A stretch of DNA of 64,000 nt from Doryteuthis pealeii (GCA_023376005.1 CM042157.1:56067287-56131286), one strand, 5' to 3'; numbered from the stretch's first letter, positions 13,376-23,960 are shown. Notes: generated by a model not told the origin, from the letters alone. Numbers and translations are program-made.

Positions 13376-15319
13376 TAATACCCATATGACCAAATGATAA
13401 GAAATCGCAGTGATGGTTCTTTTTTGGTAGCAATGCTTAAGTATTGAAGAAGAGTAATTTTTTGAAAAATTTTTGTCCCAAGAAGCCATGTACGAAACTG
13501 AATTTTGAAAACCACTCATTACTATGAAAGCAAATTCAGAGCAAACGAAGGCAATAACTCACTGGACCTTTAAAAGAACAGAATTTATTAAAAAAACTTA
13601 CGGTGGACATTCTGAGCATGGACAGATCTCTGTACGAATAAGTGATTTCTCCTTTTAAAACGTGCATCAAATTTCCTAAATATAGTAAGTATTATAATGG
13701 AAAACAAAAATATGAATATTTTTTTAAAGACTTATACATAGGATCCACTTAACATGTTCATTTTGAATCTCATTAATATTCATATTACATTACAAAGATT
13801 GCTGAAAGAAAGATACTGATAGATTCTGTGTTCAGACTCTTCATTTTTTTGAATGCATCTTTTATGATCAGCTCACTATTTTTTTTTTTCGTGATGCAAT
13901 TTCCTATTCTGAGCTAGAGGCTAGTCAGATTTGCCAAAGTGAAGATTGGTTACATAATCGACCTCTTTTATTGCTTCACCTGCAATTTGTATCATACTTT
14001 ACATCTCACCTCGACTCCAGATGATACGTACTCAAAAGAGCAGCCTTTACACTTTCAAAGTCTTTACATCGGATATCTTTGATATTGCATACGTTGTGCT
14101 AGTATGTGCCCATTTATTCAATTAATAACAGAAACCTTTCATGAACTTGTGTTTGTTTCCTTCTGCCCCAACACTTACAGAGCATCACCAACCAGTAAAA
14201 TGTAATCAGTTAATTACGTCTGTCTTATGATTAGATACAAGAAATTTATACGACGCGACCTTGTGACCCAAGATTTGACGTTTCCTTTCAGCTTTATTTG
14301 CATTTTCCTCTTGTCATTTTCTTGCAAATAAAATACTTCGGATTTTGTTACACAGCTCAAACTGGATACTTCTTCTTTTCTTGTCTTGTTTGCCATTTAC
14401 TCTTCCGATCCAATTGTCTCTTTTTGATTTTGATTAGAGAAAAAAAAAAGATGGAGCGTCTGCCCTTATTAATGAGTATATATCCTACCTACTTAAGACA
14501 TCCAACATGAATATTAAATCTCTTTTCAGGCTCGTATCCATGCGGGTACACAGCCTTATAGACCCCCTTCTGGTGTTATTTCTCAAGTAAGCGACTCTCG
14601 CCACTTTGTAGAACACTTCCTTACTTTCCATGGACTTTAATACTCATTGTGTTATGTTTTGTATGTCTAGACAAATAAAGTCTGTACGTGTTATTTTGTT
14701 GCTTCGTTCGGACTTCATTGTGAATCTTTTCACTTGCGTTTTTCTAACTTATTATATGAACCAGTTTTGGCCACTAAGCTCAAAACATGTCAATCTTATA
14801 ATATCACATTTGATAAAATGATAGACACAAACTAACATCCCACTTTAATAGCAGTGAGTTCAATCCTCACCGTGTTCCCATACAAAACACGATAATGTGC
14901 TATAATCCACACCGGGAAGGATTCATTTGAAATTTGATCTGAGCAAACGGAAATGAATTCTAAACGCACAAGACTTTTCGATGGTGTCAGTCGTCAAGTA
15001 GAAAGAGTTATACATTTGTCTGTATTATCAAAATTCCCTGTTGGTACGGGAGGTGGGTTAGAGGATTGAGATCTTTATGACAGCTGACGTAAGCGATAAG
15101 TTAGAGAGGTCAGTCAGAATTACGCCATGTCAGGATTTAGTGGAAATAAATTTAACCTGAGTTAAGAGGAATTGTACAAGAGTGTTGGGATGATATAATG
15201 AACCGGGAATTATCAATGGGAGCTTAATTGTTCAATAAATAACGTCTGGACAGTCAGACGTTCATGTGAACGCCGCATAGAGTTTAGGAGATGAGCCGAG
15301 TTTAACATTCGCGCGCGTG
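13376..15319. other. CpG-richer unique region, no exon identified
   Basis: Less repetitive than its surroundings, with scattered CG dinucleotides that increase from about 14850. A CRE-like TGACGTAA sits at 15085-15092 and a small perfect hairpin ACGTCTGG/CAGACGT near 15242-15262. If the contigs are re-ordered as proposed, this lies ~22 kb upstream of the first recognised exon and could hold regulatory DNA or a 5' exon. The sequence itself does not prove it. Confidence 0.3.
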
Positions 15320-15321
15320 TA

Positions 15322-16370
15322 CACCCTTGTGCAAATTAATTGAAACAGTCATTTTAGTTTCCTTTCTTTCACCATACAGTCAGTTTTAGACTCACTGGAG
15401 TGACAGGGTGTAATCGATTTCCACTTTTTCCTCAAATTAGGTCATTTGCAGTGGTGTGCAGTAATATGAATCTATTTTCGGAGTGTATGATGTAATTTGT
15501 TTGGTCTTGAAAAATATTGCTTCATTCATGATAGTATCGGATTTTTATCACACCCAGACACTATTGTCTCAATTGTCGATTAGCTGTCCCACGGCCATTG
15601 TATGCAATGGATGTTACTGCAAGGAAGCGTACGAAAATTGTAACGAACTCCTTGACAACCCTTATTGGAAATTCCATAGTTAATTATCTCCCCCTGCCGC
15701 TAGGGGGCGAATCGCCAACATCGTATGTTAGCGCCAAAACCAAAAACTTCACTTATCACGGAGCACCCACTGAGGGTAGTCGCGTAAATAGCGGTCCCTA
15801 CACTTCATTCATCACTTAGCCCAAAAATAGGGCTTCCTTCTAAGGACCGTTGACCTGGACGGAGGCATATTTTCACAGCACACTTTCGAAGGCAAAAGCA
15901 CACTATCGAAGGCTGAAGACCAAATAGTCTACTTGAAAAGGGCCCATTCACCGTCATTTTTAAAGAACTGTTAACCAGGGTGAGAAGCTTCTAAAGTAGC
16001 ATCCCCCATTACTTATCACCGAAGCGGTTACCGAGGAAGAACGAGAAACTACCGAGACATTTCCTACCAACGAATAGAACACCCCTGTTATCACCATTAC
16101 TCCAAGAAAATTACTTAACTCAGATAAGTCTGGTAGCAAATACCAATAAAATTTGCAACAAGTTCTTGTATTATTTGTCAATACATGAATTAAATTTCCA
16201 TTGTGTGTTTGTCTTCTTTGTCCGGCAATTTGCCTACAACCACGGAGAAATAAGAGCTCCTTCGAAACCCGTAAATACTCTTACCCTTACAGAGATGTTA
16301 CTGATATTATAGTAATAACGGAATTATTCGTCTTTTTTTTTGTTTTTTCCAGTTAATTTACACAAGGGTG
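15322..16370 (+). mobile_element. Internally deleted Tc1-like DNA transposon
   Basis: The left end CACCCTTGTGCAAATTAATT and the right end (reverse complement CACCCTTGTGTAAATTAACT) are inverted termini. Each is flanked by TA (15320-15321 and 16371-16372), the Tc1/mariner target duplication. The element is 1049 bp. An ATG at 15607 opens MDVTARKRTKIVTNSL, which resembles the basic opening of Tc1-like transposases. The text then departs from a transposase and no DDE/D catalytic block remains, so the body is deleted or replaced. It cannot encode its own movement; related full-length copies would have to supply transposase. Confidence 0.75.
15607..15819 (+). pseudogene. Truncated Tc1-like transposase opening frame
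   Basis: Seventy or so codons from ATG 15607 to a stop at 15817-15819. The first dozen residues (MDVTARKRTKIV) look like the N-terminus of a Tc1-like transposase. The remainder, including YLPLPLGGESPTS, has no helix-turn-helix or GRPR-like motif. The frame sits inside the element at 15322-16370 and is best read as a deletion remnant. Confidence 0.5.
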
Positions 16371-16422
16371 TATAAATGTTTTGGACGTACATGACAACAG
16401 CAAACGTGATTTCACTTATTCA

Positions 16423-16640
16423 GGGCCAGGTTAGCTCAGTCGGTATAGCGTTCGGCTAGAAACCACAGGGTTCCTAGTTCGATATCGGCCCTCGCCAACT
16501 CAGCGTATGATTAGCACAGGGATCCGTGTGGTAAAGAGGCACTCCACCCCAGATGCTGAAATAATCTCCTTGGTCTAGCGCTAGTGAAAAGGGGATAGAC
16601 TCCCTCGCTGTTTGGCTGATACCGACTTGATGACCTTTTT
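16423..16640 (+). mobile_element. tRNA-derived SINE, family 1
   Basis: The head holds a near-perfect Pol III box A, TAGCTCAGTCGG (about 16433-16444), and a box-B-like GTTCGATATC near 16477. Downstream comes the body shared with 21947-22210, 61500-61757 and 63705-64000, with AATCTCCTTGGTCTAGCGCT and GGCTGATACCGACTT. It is not a functional tRNA gene, because the body continues well past 75 nt and the acceptor stem is not closed. Confidence 0.82.
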
Positions 16641-16679
16641 TTTTTACTTTGCAATAATATATTTAAAGAAGAAATGGAT

Positions 16680-17042
16680 ATACCGATTGATTTTAACGTC
16701 TTGGCTGGTGTTATTTTATGCCTAGAGGTTAGGGAATCGCATACATTGTGTGTTCATATTTACATTTATTGTATAGGTGTTTCTTAAGATTTTTTTGTTG
16801 TTGTTTTGTTTTTCGTTCCCACATGATTATAATCTCAATATTCTTATCTATTACAAATAATTTGCAGATTTATTTGACCTATAGATGGGCCCTATAACAG
16901 GTACTACCAATCCGGATCAAAAGTGAACCTGAGCGTAATGGCAGTGAAGTGATACTCCACACTGACCAAGTCAAGAACTGGAGCCCTCCACACCAGATGC
17001 AGTTTAGTATCATACTCAGACTTTTTTTGTAGAGAATGGGGC
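16680..17042 (+). repeat. VNTR-core element
   Basis: Head GATTGATTTTAACGTCTTGG, TTTATGCCTAGAGGTTAGGG, a core of one to two units ending AATAATTTGCAG, then CCTATAGATGGGCCCTATAA and the 3' module. It follows SINE 16423-16640 by about 40 bases. Confidence 0.75.
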
Positions 17043-17606
17043 ATTTATGTTCGTAAATACCTGTTACATGATTATTGATTTGGGTACATCCGGGTACCAC
17101 GGAGTTGTGCCCTTATATATAATTCATAACCCGTTACACAACGAAGCGCTCCCGTCACACTACAAAATGCAAAGACTATGTTTATACATATGTATAAATG
17201 TTAGGTTTCCTGATGATTATCCTTATAGAGAAACATGTCAATTCAAATTTCCCGTTTGCCCCCCCTCTCCATCAGATAATGATTTGGAAAAAAAAAGTAG
17301 GAAAAATTGAGAAAGTTAAACTGTCTCTGAGGTTTGCATAGCAATGCATTGCCATGACAACCATAGACAGTTAAAAGATTATCTTTTTTTCCTTAAATTT
17401 AAAAAATTTGATTTTCAAATCATAATCTGATGGAGATCTTATACAGTGAAATGTCAATGAATATATAACAGCAAAATGGTCTTCAAGAATTTTTCTTTCA
17501 TTCTGTCGAAGGTTTCATTTTTGTAGAAAATAAACCAAATTTCATATCACGGATTAATTTATCTTTTTCATCTTTGAATTCCGCTCTTGTAAGAAGTTCA
17601 GGCTTT
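17043..17606. other. AT-rich stretch, nothing identified
   Basis: Contains a small near-palindrome TTGCATAGCAATGCATTGCCA near 17334 and an AT-rich run. The 87-codon open frame at 17047 shows no family features and overlaps repeat sequence. Confidence 0.35.
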
Positions 17607-17762
17607 GTTCAAAAAGTCGTCATCATCATCTGGTCGTGTTGGCGAATATCAATGACAATCTTATCAACCGTTCCTAATGACCATCGCCCCCGGGAGGTCC
17701 TCTGTGCAATATCTAAAATCCGCGCAGAGCTGATCGATGTAGGTCCTTGCGGGATGGCCCAC
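17607..17762 (-). pseudogene. LINE ORF2 C-terminal fragment
   Basis: The minus strand reads VGHPARTYIDQLCADFRY, CTEDLPGAMVIRNG, two stops, then TRPDDDDDFLN. The order GRP..TY..QLC..TGC..EDL..AM.DR..W followed by an Asp-rich end is familiar from the C-termini of LINE endonuclease/reverse transcriptase ORFs in molluscs. Only the tail survives, as usual for 5'-truncated LINE copies, and in-frame stops make it dead. The family is from memory; a protein search would settle the clade. Confidence 0.6.
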
Positions 17763-17799
17763 AATGCCGTGCCCATGCCTGTTTCTAGTGTGGTTTTAA

Positions 17800-18480
17800 T
17801 TGATCAATTTTAATGGGTTGATAACACGTCTAAGGTTATTTTATGCCAAAAGGTTGGAGAATTGCGTTCATTGTACATTTTATATTTTTAAGTAGAGTTT
17901 ATTTGTACACAGTTACATGATAACAGGTATTCCTCTCTAATACAAATAATTTGCACTACTGAATGGTTTCAAGTATTCCTATCTAATGCTAATAATTTAT
18001 ACACAGTTATATGGTTTTGAATAACTAAATGATAATCCTTAGCAAACAATTATAACTTCAAGTAACTATTCTCAATATAAATAATTTAGGTATATGGTAT
18101 CAAGTATCACTATTTAATATTAATAAGTTTCAGACTTACGGTCAAGTTACGTTGAAAGGACCGTTCCTGTTAGATCACTGAAGTTAAGCAGCGATGAGCT
18201 GTTTAATGCCTATTTGGGTGACTATTTAAGCAACATCAGTTACTGTAAGAAACCGAATATCAAAATGACTTGATCGACATTATATGACTCGAAAAGGGGT
18301 TGATATACCGTAAAACAAAAACACCAAGTTATTTTCAAACAGACCTGTTTACCCATAAAATGGAACCCTTATTGGTACCGTCATTCCGGGTCAGCGTGGA
18401 CCTGGGAATAATGACATGAATGGGTATTCCAGATTTCCCAGATTTCCAAAAGTGGAACTCTGATGTAGTTTTACTGTCTA
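17800..18480 (+). repeat. VNTR-core element with ~5 core units and an embedded 5S-like sequence
   Basis: Head around ATTTTATGCCAAAAGGTTGG, then about five degenerate units of ~45 bases (AATAATTTGCAC...ATGGTTTCAAGTATTCCTAT) from 17910 to 18128. A 5S rRNA-like block follows (18132-18250), and the family's 3' module comes later (GCGTGGACCTGGGAATAATG, CAGATTTCC). It is the longest copy in the window. Confidence 0.7.
18132..18250 (+). pseudogene. 5S rRNA-derived sequence, near full length
   Basis: About 119 bases that align with metazoan 5S rRNA across its length: GACTTACGGTC at the start, ACGTTGAAAGGACCG, GATCACTGAAGTTAAGCAGC (the internal-promoter box A region), TTTGGGTGAC and a closing CTGTAAG that can pair with the start. 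Middle and 3' parts are diverged, and box C is damaged (TTTGGGTGACTATT instead of the TGGATGGGTGACCGCC type). It is not a working 5S gene. It is either a 5S pseudogene or the head of a 5S-derived SINE captured by the surrounding repeat. Confidence 0.75.
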
Positions 18481-18800
18481 GTTTATTGATTATGTTCCTA
18501 ATTGTTTTGGATCCGTTTCTGATGATTTCATTGTTTATTTTGTTAACTTTTATCAACACTAGACAGGAAGACAGAGTAAATACGAACAAAAAGCAAAAAA
18601 GAGATAATTCTAACAAAACTGTATTTCATAGATTCCTAATTTTACCAACGATCAACTGCAAATATAAATTGATAAAAGTTAAAAACAATCAAGAGGCAAT
18701 CAAATCGCACAAGCTCATCCAAATAATTAGGAAAGTAATTAATAAACCAAACATAATAGACGTAGGCATTTATATTATTCTCTAAGAGTGACGTTTAAAG
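18481..18800. other. AT-rich stretch, no supported gene
   Basis: A 121-codon open frame (18420-18785) starts inside the repeat module and runs through AT-rich DNA giving a Leu/Ile/Lys-rich peptide. It has no recognisable domain or splice signals. Confidence 0.4.
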
Positions 18801-18805
18801 ATAGA

Positions 18806-18843
18806 TAAAGAGAGAGAGAGAGAGAGAGACAGACAATATATAT

Positions 18844-18879
<36 letters not shown>

Positions 18880-18890
18880 GATATAGATAG
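18806..18890. repeat. Compound AG/TA/GATA microsatellite
   Basis: (AG)n, then (TA)n with one break, then GATAGATAGATA. Confidence 0.9.
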
Positions 18891-19119
18891 ATAGATAGAG
18901 AATTGAAATAAAAATTGGTTGGTTGTATTTTACAGCATGTCAACTTATTTCATGCTATGACACTACGTATGCCTGCACGAATGCATTGGGTGCACGTGAG
19001 TGAGCTTGTGGTGTGTGTATATATATCTAGAATAGTATTAATTACTTATATAGATAAGTGGACATATGAGATTAAGGCCCCATATAAGTACATATATGTG
19101 TATACAGTGTGGTCATTGT

Positions 19120-19180
19120 AATAATATATATATATATATTATATTTATGTATATATATATATATTATTATTGTGTGTGTG

Positions 19181-19212
<32 letters not shown>
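19120..19212. repeat. Compound TA/TG microsatellite
   Basis: Interrupted (TA)n followed by a (TG)n run at about 19189-19212. Confidence 0.9.
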
Positions 19213-19214
<2 letters not shown>

Positions 19215-20049
19215 GTGTGGTAAGAAGTCAATGGGACCATTAATAATTGTAGAATTAGATAGATAAAGAATTGTGATAATTCCTCCTAGGAGGACAGTTG
19301 TCTGAAGGATGAAAGGCAGTAAGGGGTCTAGTAAGCAATAAAAAGGGGCAGATAAGGTCAATACTGTGGGTGGTCTTCAAACAAAGACTTTTCAAATTAC
19401 GCGGGGGTTGACAAAATCCGGAGGATGAGATTTGCAAGCGAGATATACAAGCGAGAATTTGGCAAGAGGGTGAAAAATTGTAAGGAACTCAGAAGTTGGG
19501 GACCGGACGAGCAGTTGAGAATCTGGAGGTGAACCAGTCAAGTTCTATTTTATCAGAGTCCAGTTGATCACAAACCCAAAGTAGAAGTCCTGACTGGACA
19601 GAGGGGGTGGGGTGGGGGTCTTCCCCCTCTCGGTCGACAGTACAGAGTAGCAGATAGGAGAATGATTGAATGAGAAGGAAACTAGATTCTGTACCATCTC
19701 TCTGCCATTGTTTGAATGTTCCATAACTCTGTGTTATTGTTTATTCAATCTCCTTCTTGATTGTATTGTTTACCTCTTGGAAGAGTTGCCCCAAGCAGTA
19801 TGACAGACACAACGATTTGAGGGCCCAGTTTAAGAATTGCAGACGACACCGCGCCAGCGAGATGTGAAAGACGAAAAGTTGTGAAAGACGAAAAGTTGCA
19901 GCCAAGCAGAAAAGATAATGCAGTAAAGACGTGCAATTAGATGCCTCGACCCGCCAAAAGTATTACAATGCCAAAGACGTTTGTTTATACATTCTTGTGG
20001 CTATTCGACATTTTAAAACTCATTTTAAAGCACTTTTTAAGCTCACTTT
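19213..20049. other. Purine-rich unique region with a 17-base tandem duplication
   Basis: G-rich on the plus strand, with a run of G at about 19601-19618. GTGAAAGACGAAAAGTT occurs twice in direct succession at 19865-19898. No gene or known repeat recognised. Confidence 0.4.
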
Positions 20050-20215
20050 TTGATCTATTTAAACCCATAGATGGGGCTCTAATAGGTACTACACATAGGG
20101 TTAGAGTGGACTTGGGAGTAATGGATATGAAGGGTACTCCACACTCCTAATTAGAACCTCGCACTAGATGCATTTAACTTAATAGCCAGGATACCAATAC
20201 CTCAGACACCGCCTA
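20050..20215 (+). repeat. 3' module of a VNTR-core element
   Basis: CCCATAGATGGGGCTCTAAT, GAGTGGACTTGGGAGTAATG and TACTCCACACTCC match the family 3' module. Head and core are missing. Confidence 0.65.
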
Positions 20216-21120
20216 GCACAAAGAAGGGTAGGGGTTTGCCACAAAGCATTACGTCGGGGACGATCATATAGATGCTAGGGCTTGACGTGACAAGCCGATT
20301 GATATGGAGCACTCCCAACCCCCGTCTGCCTAAGTAGTGTTTTACCCTCTGTTAGATATGCAGTTGGTGTATTTTAAAGCCCCAGCCCTTTATAAAATAT
20401 GGGTTTCCGAGACTATTTTTAACAACGAGAAGGGAGATCCAGCCCAGAACTAAGACGACAATCCTAGTTAATGACGGAAGAAAATATTTTCCGCTAGAAG
20501 AATACTTTGCTGATAGAAGAACTTGCCACTGATAGATAAACTCTGACAAAAAAAAAGAAACTCGGTCCAGACAACCCCTGACGCTGACCCCCCCCCCTCC
20601 CCGCGCGTGTTGTGACTGCCAACCCTGTTGACAGATGATAGTCGTCTTTACCCAAAAATATTACAACTAGAAATCATCCTAATTAATAAACTATTCACCT
20701 GAGAATTTACAAGAGCTTAAGATTGAATATAGGTAGAAGACATCTATACATTGTTGATTATTGAGACATACTTTTATACCGATACATATGTCACTTCTCT
20801 GGTTCTACGATAGACTAGTGACAAGCCAGAGAAAGAAATGGGGTTGGATAAACTTCTTTCAGGGTTAGGCTTCTCTTAGACTTTCCTCTTCAAAGAATAT
20901 ATTCAATAGCAGTAGATTTCATGTGGAGCTTTCTTCTTAGTTTTGATTTGATGTTAAATTATAGGGTTGCCCTTCACCATGGTTTGTCATTAGACTGGTC
21001 TATCTACCATATATATATATTTCAATTGACACCAACTCGTGTGATGACATTATACATCCTCATCATATAGTATTAACCAACCCCTCTGCATGGTACGATG
21101 TGACACAAGGGTCAATTTCT
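20216..21120. other. Unique region, nothing identified
   Basis: Mixed composition with a C run at about 20588-20597 and a TA run at 21010-21021. No supported gene, RNA or mobile element. Confidence 0.35.
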
Positions 21121-21124
21121 TAAG

Positions 21125-21240
21125 CGGGTTTAAAGGTTTGAATGCGGAGTTTTCCTCTTACTGTCTGTTGCTTAACCAAGTTAAATAGTCCAGTCTGCCC
21201 AACTATTACTGCATAACTGGGGGAAAATAACAAAATCACT
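21125..21240 (-). mobile_element. SINE family 2 fragment
   Basis: GGTTTGAATGCGGAGTTTTC, then a CTTAACCAAGTTAAATAG and CAGTCTGCCC string, match the minus-strand body of the SINE at 57900-58168. The tRNA-like head is absent. Confidence 0.5.
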
Positions 21241-21834
21241 GTATTTATGGGCTAGTAGGACTATAGAGAATGATGAATCTTTTTTATAAGACGAAAGTAT
21301 AAGGTGGTAAAGTGACCAAAACAGAGTTTGTGTTTCGGAGACAAGACAAATAAAAAGAAGATGGCATTTTAGCGGATCTGCTAATTCATATTTTGAATTT
21401 ATCGCGGAGTCCAAAGAAAGTAACACTTCAATAATTCTTAATATAGTTGACTGATATAAAACTATTTTTCAAACATCTTGTTGCTAATGGTTTCATTTTA
21501 TACGCACGAAAAAGACAAAATCGATAAGTGAAACAGCCTAAAAAAGTTCATTAATGTCGTATAGTTTGCGGTACGTAGAGATACATAATCGAGGCGTAGT
21601 TCATAATAGGCAGGTACACATTGTGGTGGCTAGAAGTTATTACCAAACTCGGTTCGCCACGGGGAGGATGTGACAAGCTATGGCAGCATCCATCGAGTAC
21701 TGTGGTTGGTGTATTATGCGTTAGTTGATGCGCTGACCGTTGTGGTAATTGTTCACGTGGTGACGTATTGAAAAGCCGCACAGCGTGAACGTGAAAGTGT
21801 AGTTTAATCTGAGAACATCAATTGTAAAATTTAG
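21241..21834. other. End of contig 1, CpG-containing, no exon identified
   Basis: From about 21500 the sequence has many CG dinucleotides and a CACGTG E-box near 21754, unlike the AT-rich arms. A 76-codon minus-strand frame (21551-21781) has no recognisable motif. A promoter-like or 5' exonic role is possible but unproven. Confidence 0.3.
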
Positions 21835-21934
21835 NNNNNNNNNNNNNNNNNNNNNNNNNNNNNNNNNNNNNNNNNNNNNNNNNNNNNNNNNNNNNNNNNN
21901 NNNNNNNNNNNNNNNNNNNNNNNNNNNNNNNNNN
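21835..21934. other. Scaffold gap of exactly 100 N
   Basis: Exactly one hundred N bases, the conventional filler for a gap of unknown size. Contig 1 ends in unique sequence at 21834 and contig 2 starts at 21935. Because 1-10244 matches the arms of contig 2, the order and orientation implied by this join are doubtful. Confidence 0.99.
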
Positions 21935-21945
21935 AAGAGAGAGAT
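21935..21945 (+). other. Possible sequencing-adapter remnant at contig 2 start
   Basis: AAGAGAGAGAT at the first bases of contig 2 does not align with the mirrored position in the right arm (about 61760-61775). Its last nine bases, GAGAGAGAT, equal the 3' end of the PacBio SMRTbell hairpin adapter as I remember it. The motif is low complexity, so chance is possible. Confidence 0.35.
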
Positions 21946-21946
21946 A

Positions 21947-22210
21947 GTCGGGCTATCAGTCGGTAGAGCGTCGGATAGAAATCAAAGGTCCTATTCGATA
22001 CCTGTCCTTCTCGGCCAAGTCAAGTGTATTTGAAGTAGCACGGGATGCTGTACAGCTAAAGTAAAGGACTGATGTAGTGTGGCGCTCCACCTCAGAATCA
22101 AAGAACAATCTCACTGCTAGCGCTAGTGAAAAGGGATAGACTGCCCTGCTGATTGGCTGATACCGACATTAGCCACCCGACGACTTAACTCTACTGAGGA
22201 TAGCCCCATA
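21947..22210 (+). mobile_element. tRNA-derived SINE, family 1, left-arm copy
   Basis: Mirror copy of the SINE at 61500-61757 with errors: the box A region reads GCTATCAGTCGGTAGAGCGT. The body shows CGCTAGTGAAAAGGGATAGA and GGCTGATACCGACATTAG. Confidence 0.75.
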
Positions 22211-23429
22211 TATTTACACGAGTCAAATTTAATATAAAAGTAAAAGTAAGATAAAAATAAGCTTACTAAAATATAAGGATGAATAACTTGTCATACAAGT
22301 ATAAAGTTATCCCCTCTATGCTTTTTTTAGTGTTCTTAGGTTTTAAAACAGGAGACAAGCATGTATAAATAGGATAGAAATTATGTTGAAGCAGGGCTAA
22401 GATTAACAGTGTTCAGTTTGTCCAAGTTACTAGAATATCATGGGACACGAGACCATAAGATCAGTAAAGTATTTTTTATTTATTTTTTTGTTTTTTTTTT
22501 TTTTTTTAAATCAAAATAATTTTTGAAAAACATTTTTGGGATAATTGTATTTTTAAAATTCATCCAAAGTTGTGAAAGAGCCAGAACAATTTCAAACTAC
22601 ATAGACAAATTAAATTATTATTTACTAAGCGTTTTCGGTTTGGTTTCTTTGTTGTAATGGCATATCAACCTAATGGAATTATTTAAATGCCAAACGCCAG
22701 CCCTGTAGAAGGAAGAGTAGTGGGTGAACTTGACGTTAATACCACCATAGCTGGAGGGAGATGGCGTTCATACATTCCTTAAAAGTATATTAGTTGAAAG
22801 AGAAAACGTAATAGTACAGCCACTGAAGTTCAAACTCCACTATGCCTATTGCGATGTCGGGCACATTAAGCTAAACACCATCCCTTCCTTTAAATGTTTT
22901 AATGCTGTTTTTATTATGCTACTAATGACTAAGAGACAAAGTAAAAAAAAACAAAAAAAAAAAAAACCACTTTAAATTTCAGTAATCTAAAATTGTTTTT
23001 CAGTACAGCTCCAGGAACAAGTTATCTAGAACCACGGTGTTGTACATATTATTTCCAATTACCACATCATAAACTGAATGGAATCAACATTTATTGTCAT
23101 TCTTAACAACATGATCCAAATATTTACTTCTACTATATACTATTGATCTGCATTTAAAAGCTTTTTAGGCATTAGTTGTGAAATGAAACACAAACAACCC
23201 CCCATCCAGGATTTAAACCAGCTCAAAACATTCCATTTACTTACAAAAAATAACCATCAATTCAAATGTGCCTCTTCTTAATTAAGAAATTTTGTTTTCT
23301 GTCATTTAAGAAACTTCTAATGTTATAACTTTTTGAATAACTTGTACATTGAATATGCATTATAAATAAAAGCAATAAAAAAACATTTTGTGTAATTTAA
23401 GTGTTTTGGTTTAGTGGCTAAACTAACAT
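22211..23429. other. Left-arm copy of intronic sequence; poly-T run and degenerate SINE
   Basis: Mirror of about 60300-61500. It includes a T-rich run (22468-22507), an A run (22944-22966) and a faint SINE-2-like piece at 22690-22860 (minus). Confidence 0.5.
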
Positions 23430-23785
23430 TAATTTTAGGAATGATCAGATCAATAATGTTTGTAATTCACTTGATTAATGTCAACCATCCAGGGTTTTTT
23501 ATGCCCTTGGGGTTAGGGAATCAACCGTTCATCATTGTGTATTTCTTATGTTTTTCTTTTTGTACATGTTTTATCAAATATTGGATAATTTTTAAAACAG
23601 ATAAATATAATGCTATATGGACCTTAACAGGTACTACCACCAAAGTCAGAGTGGACCTGGAGTAATGTGAAGGAAGGTGCACTCCACATCCTAGATCTCC
23701 AGAACGAAGCTTCAAAATCAGATGGCAATTAGCAACAATATTTTAAGCTTTACCGAATAGGCTATTTCGATAGGGCTTTACCGGG
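23430..23785 (+). repeat. VNTR-core element, left-arm copy
   Basis: Mirror of 59925-60300. It shows GCCCTTGGGGTTAGGGAATC, a single-unit core, and GTCAGAGTGGACCTGGAGTA. A short tandem GCTTTACCGA/GGGCTTTACCGG follows. Confidence 0.7.
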
Positions 23786-23960
23786 GTAGGCTCCAACTAT
23801 TATCAGGACTTTATGGAATTGTATAAACTTTTTTCATTGGTTTACTTTCAATGAATTAAATAAATGAAAATAGAAAATATCTAAAAAAAAGTTGTATTTG
23901 ATAGAGTTGGATTACCTTGTTTTTTTTTTAAAAAATTTTTAAATTTTACTGTGCACTTAC

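Noticed and set aside
16423..16500. Possible functional tRNA gene
   Set aside because: Box A and B are present, but the acceptor stem does not close and the same body follows at other loci, so it is a SINE head.
18420..18785. 121-codon open frame, plus strand
   Set aside because: Begins inside the VNTR-core 3' module and continues through AT-rich DNA; Leu/Ile/Lys-rich with no motif or splice context.
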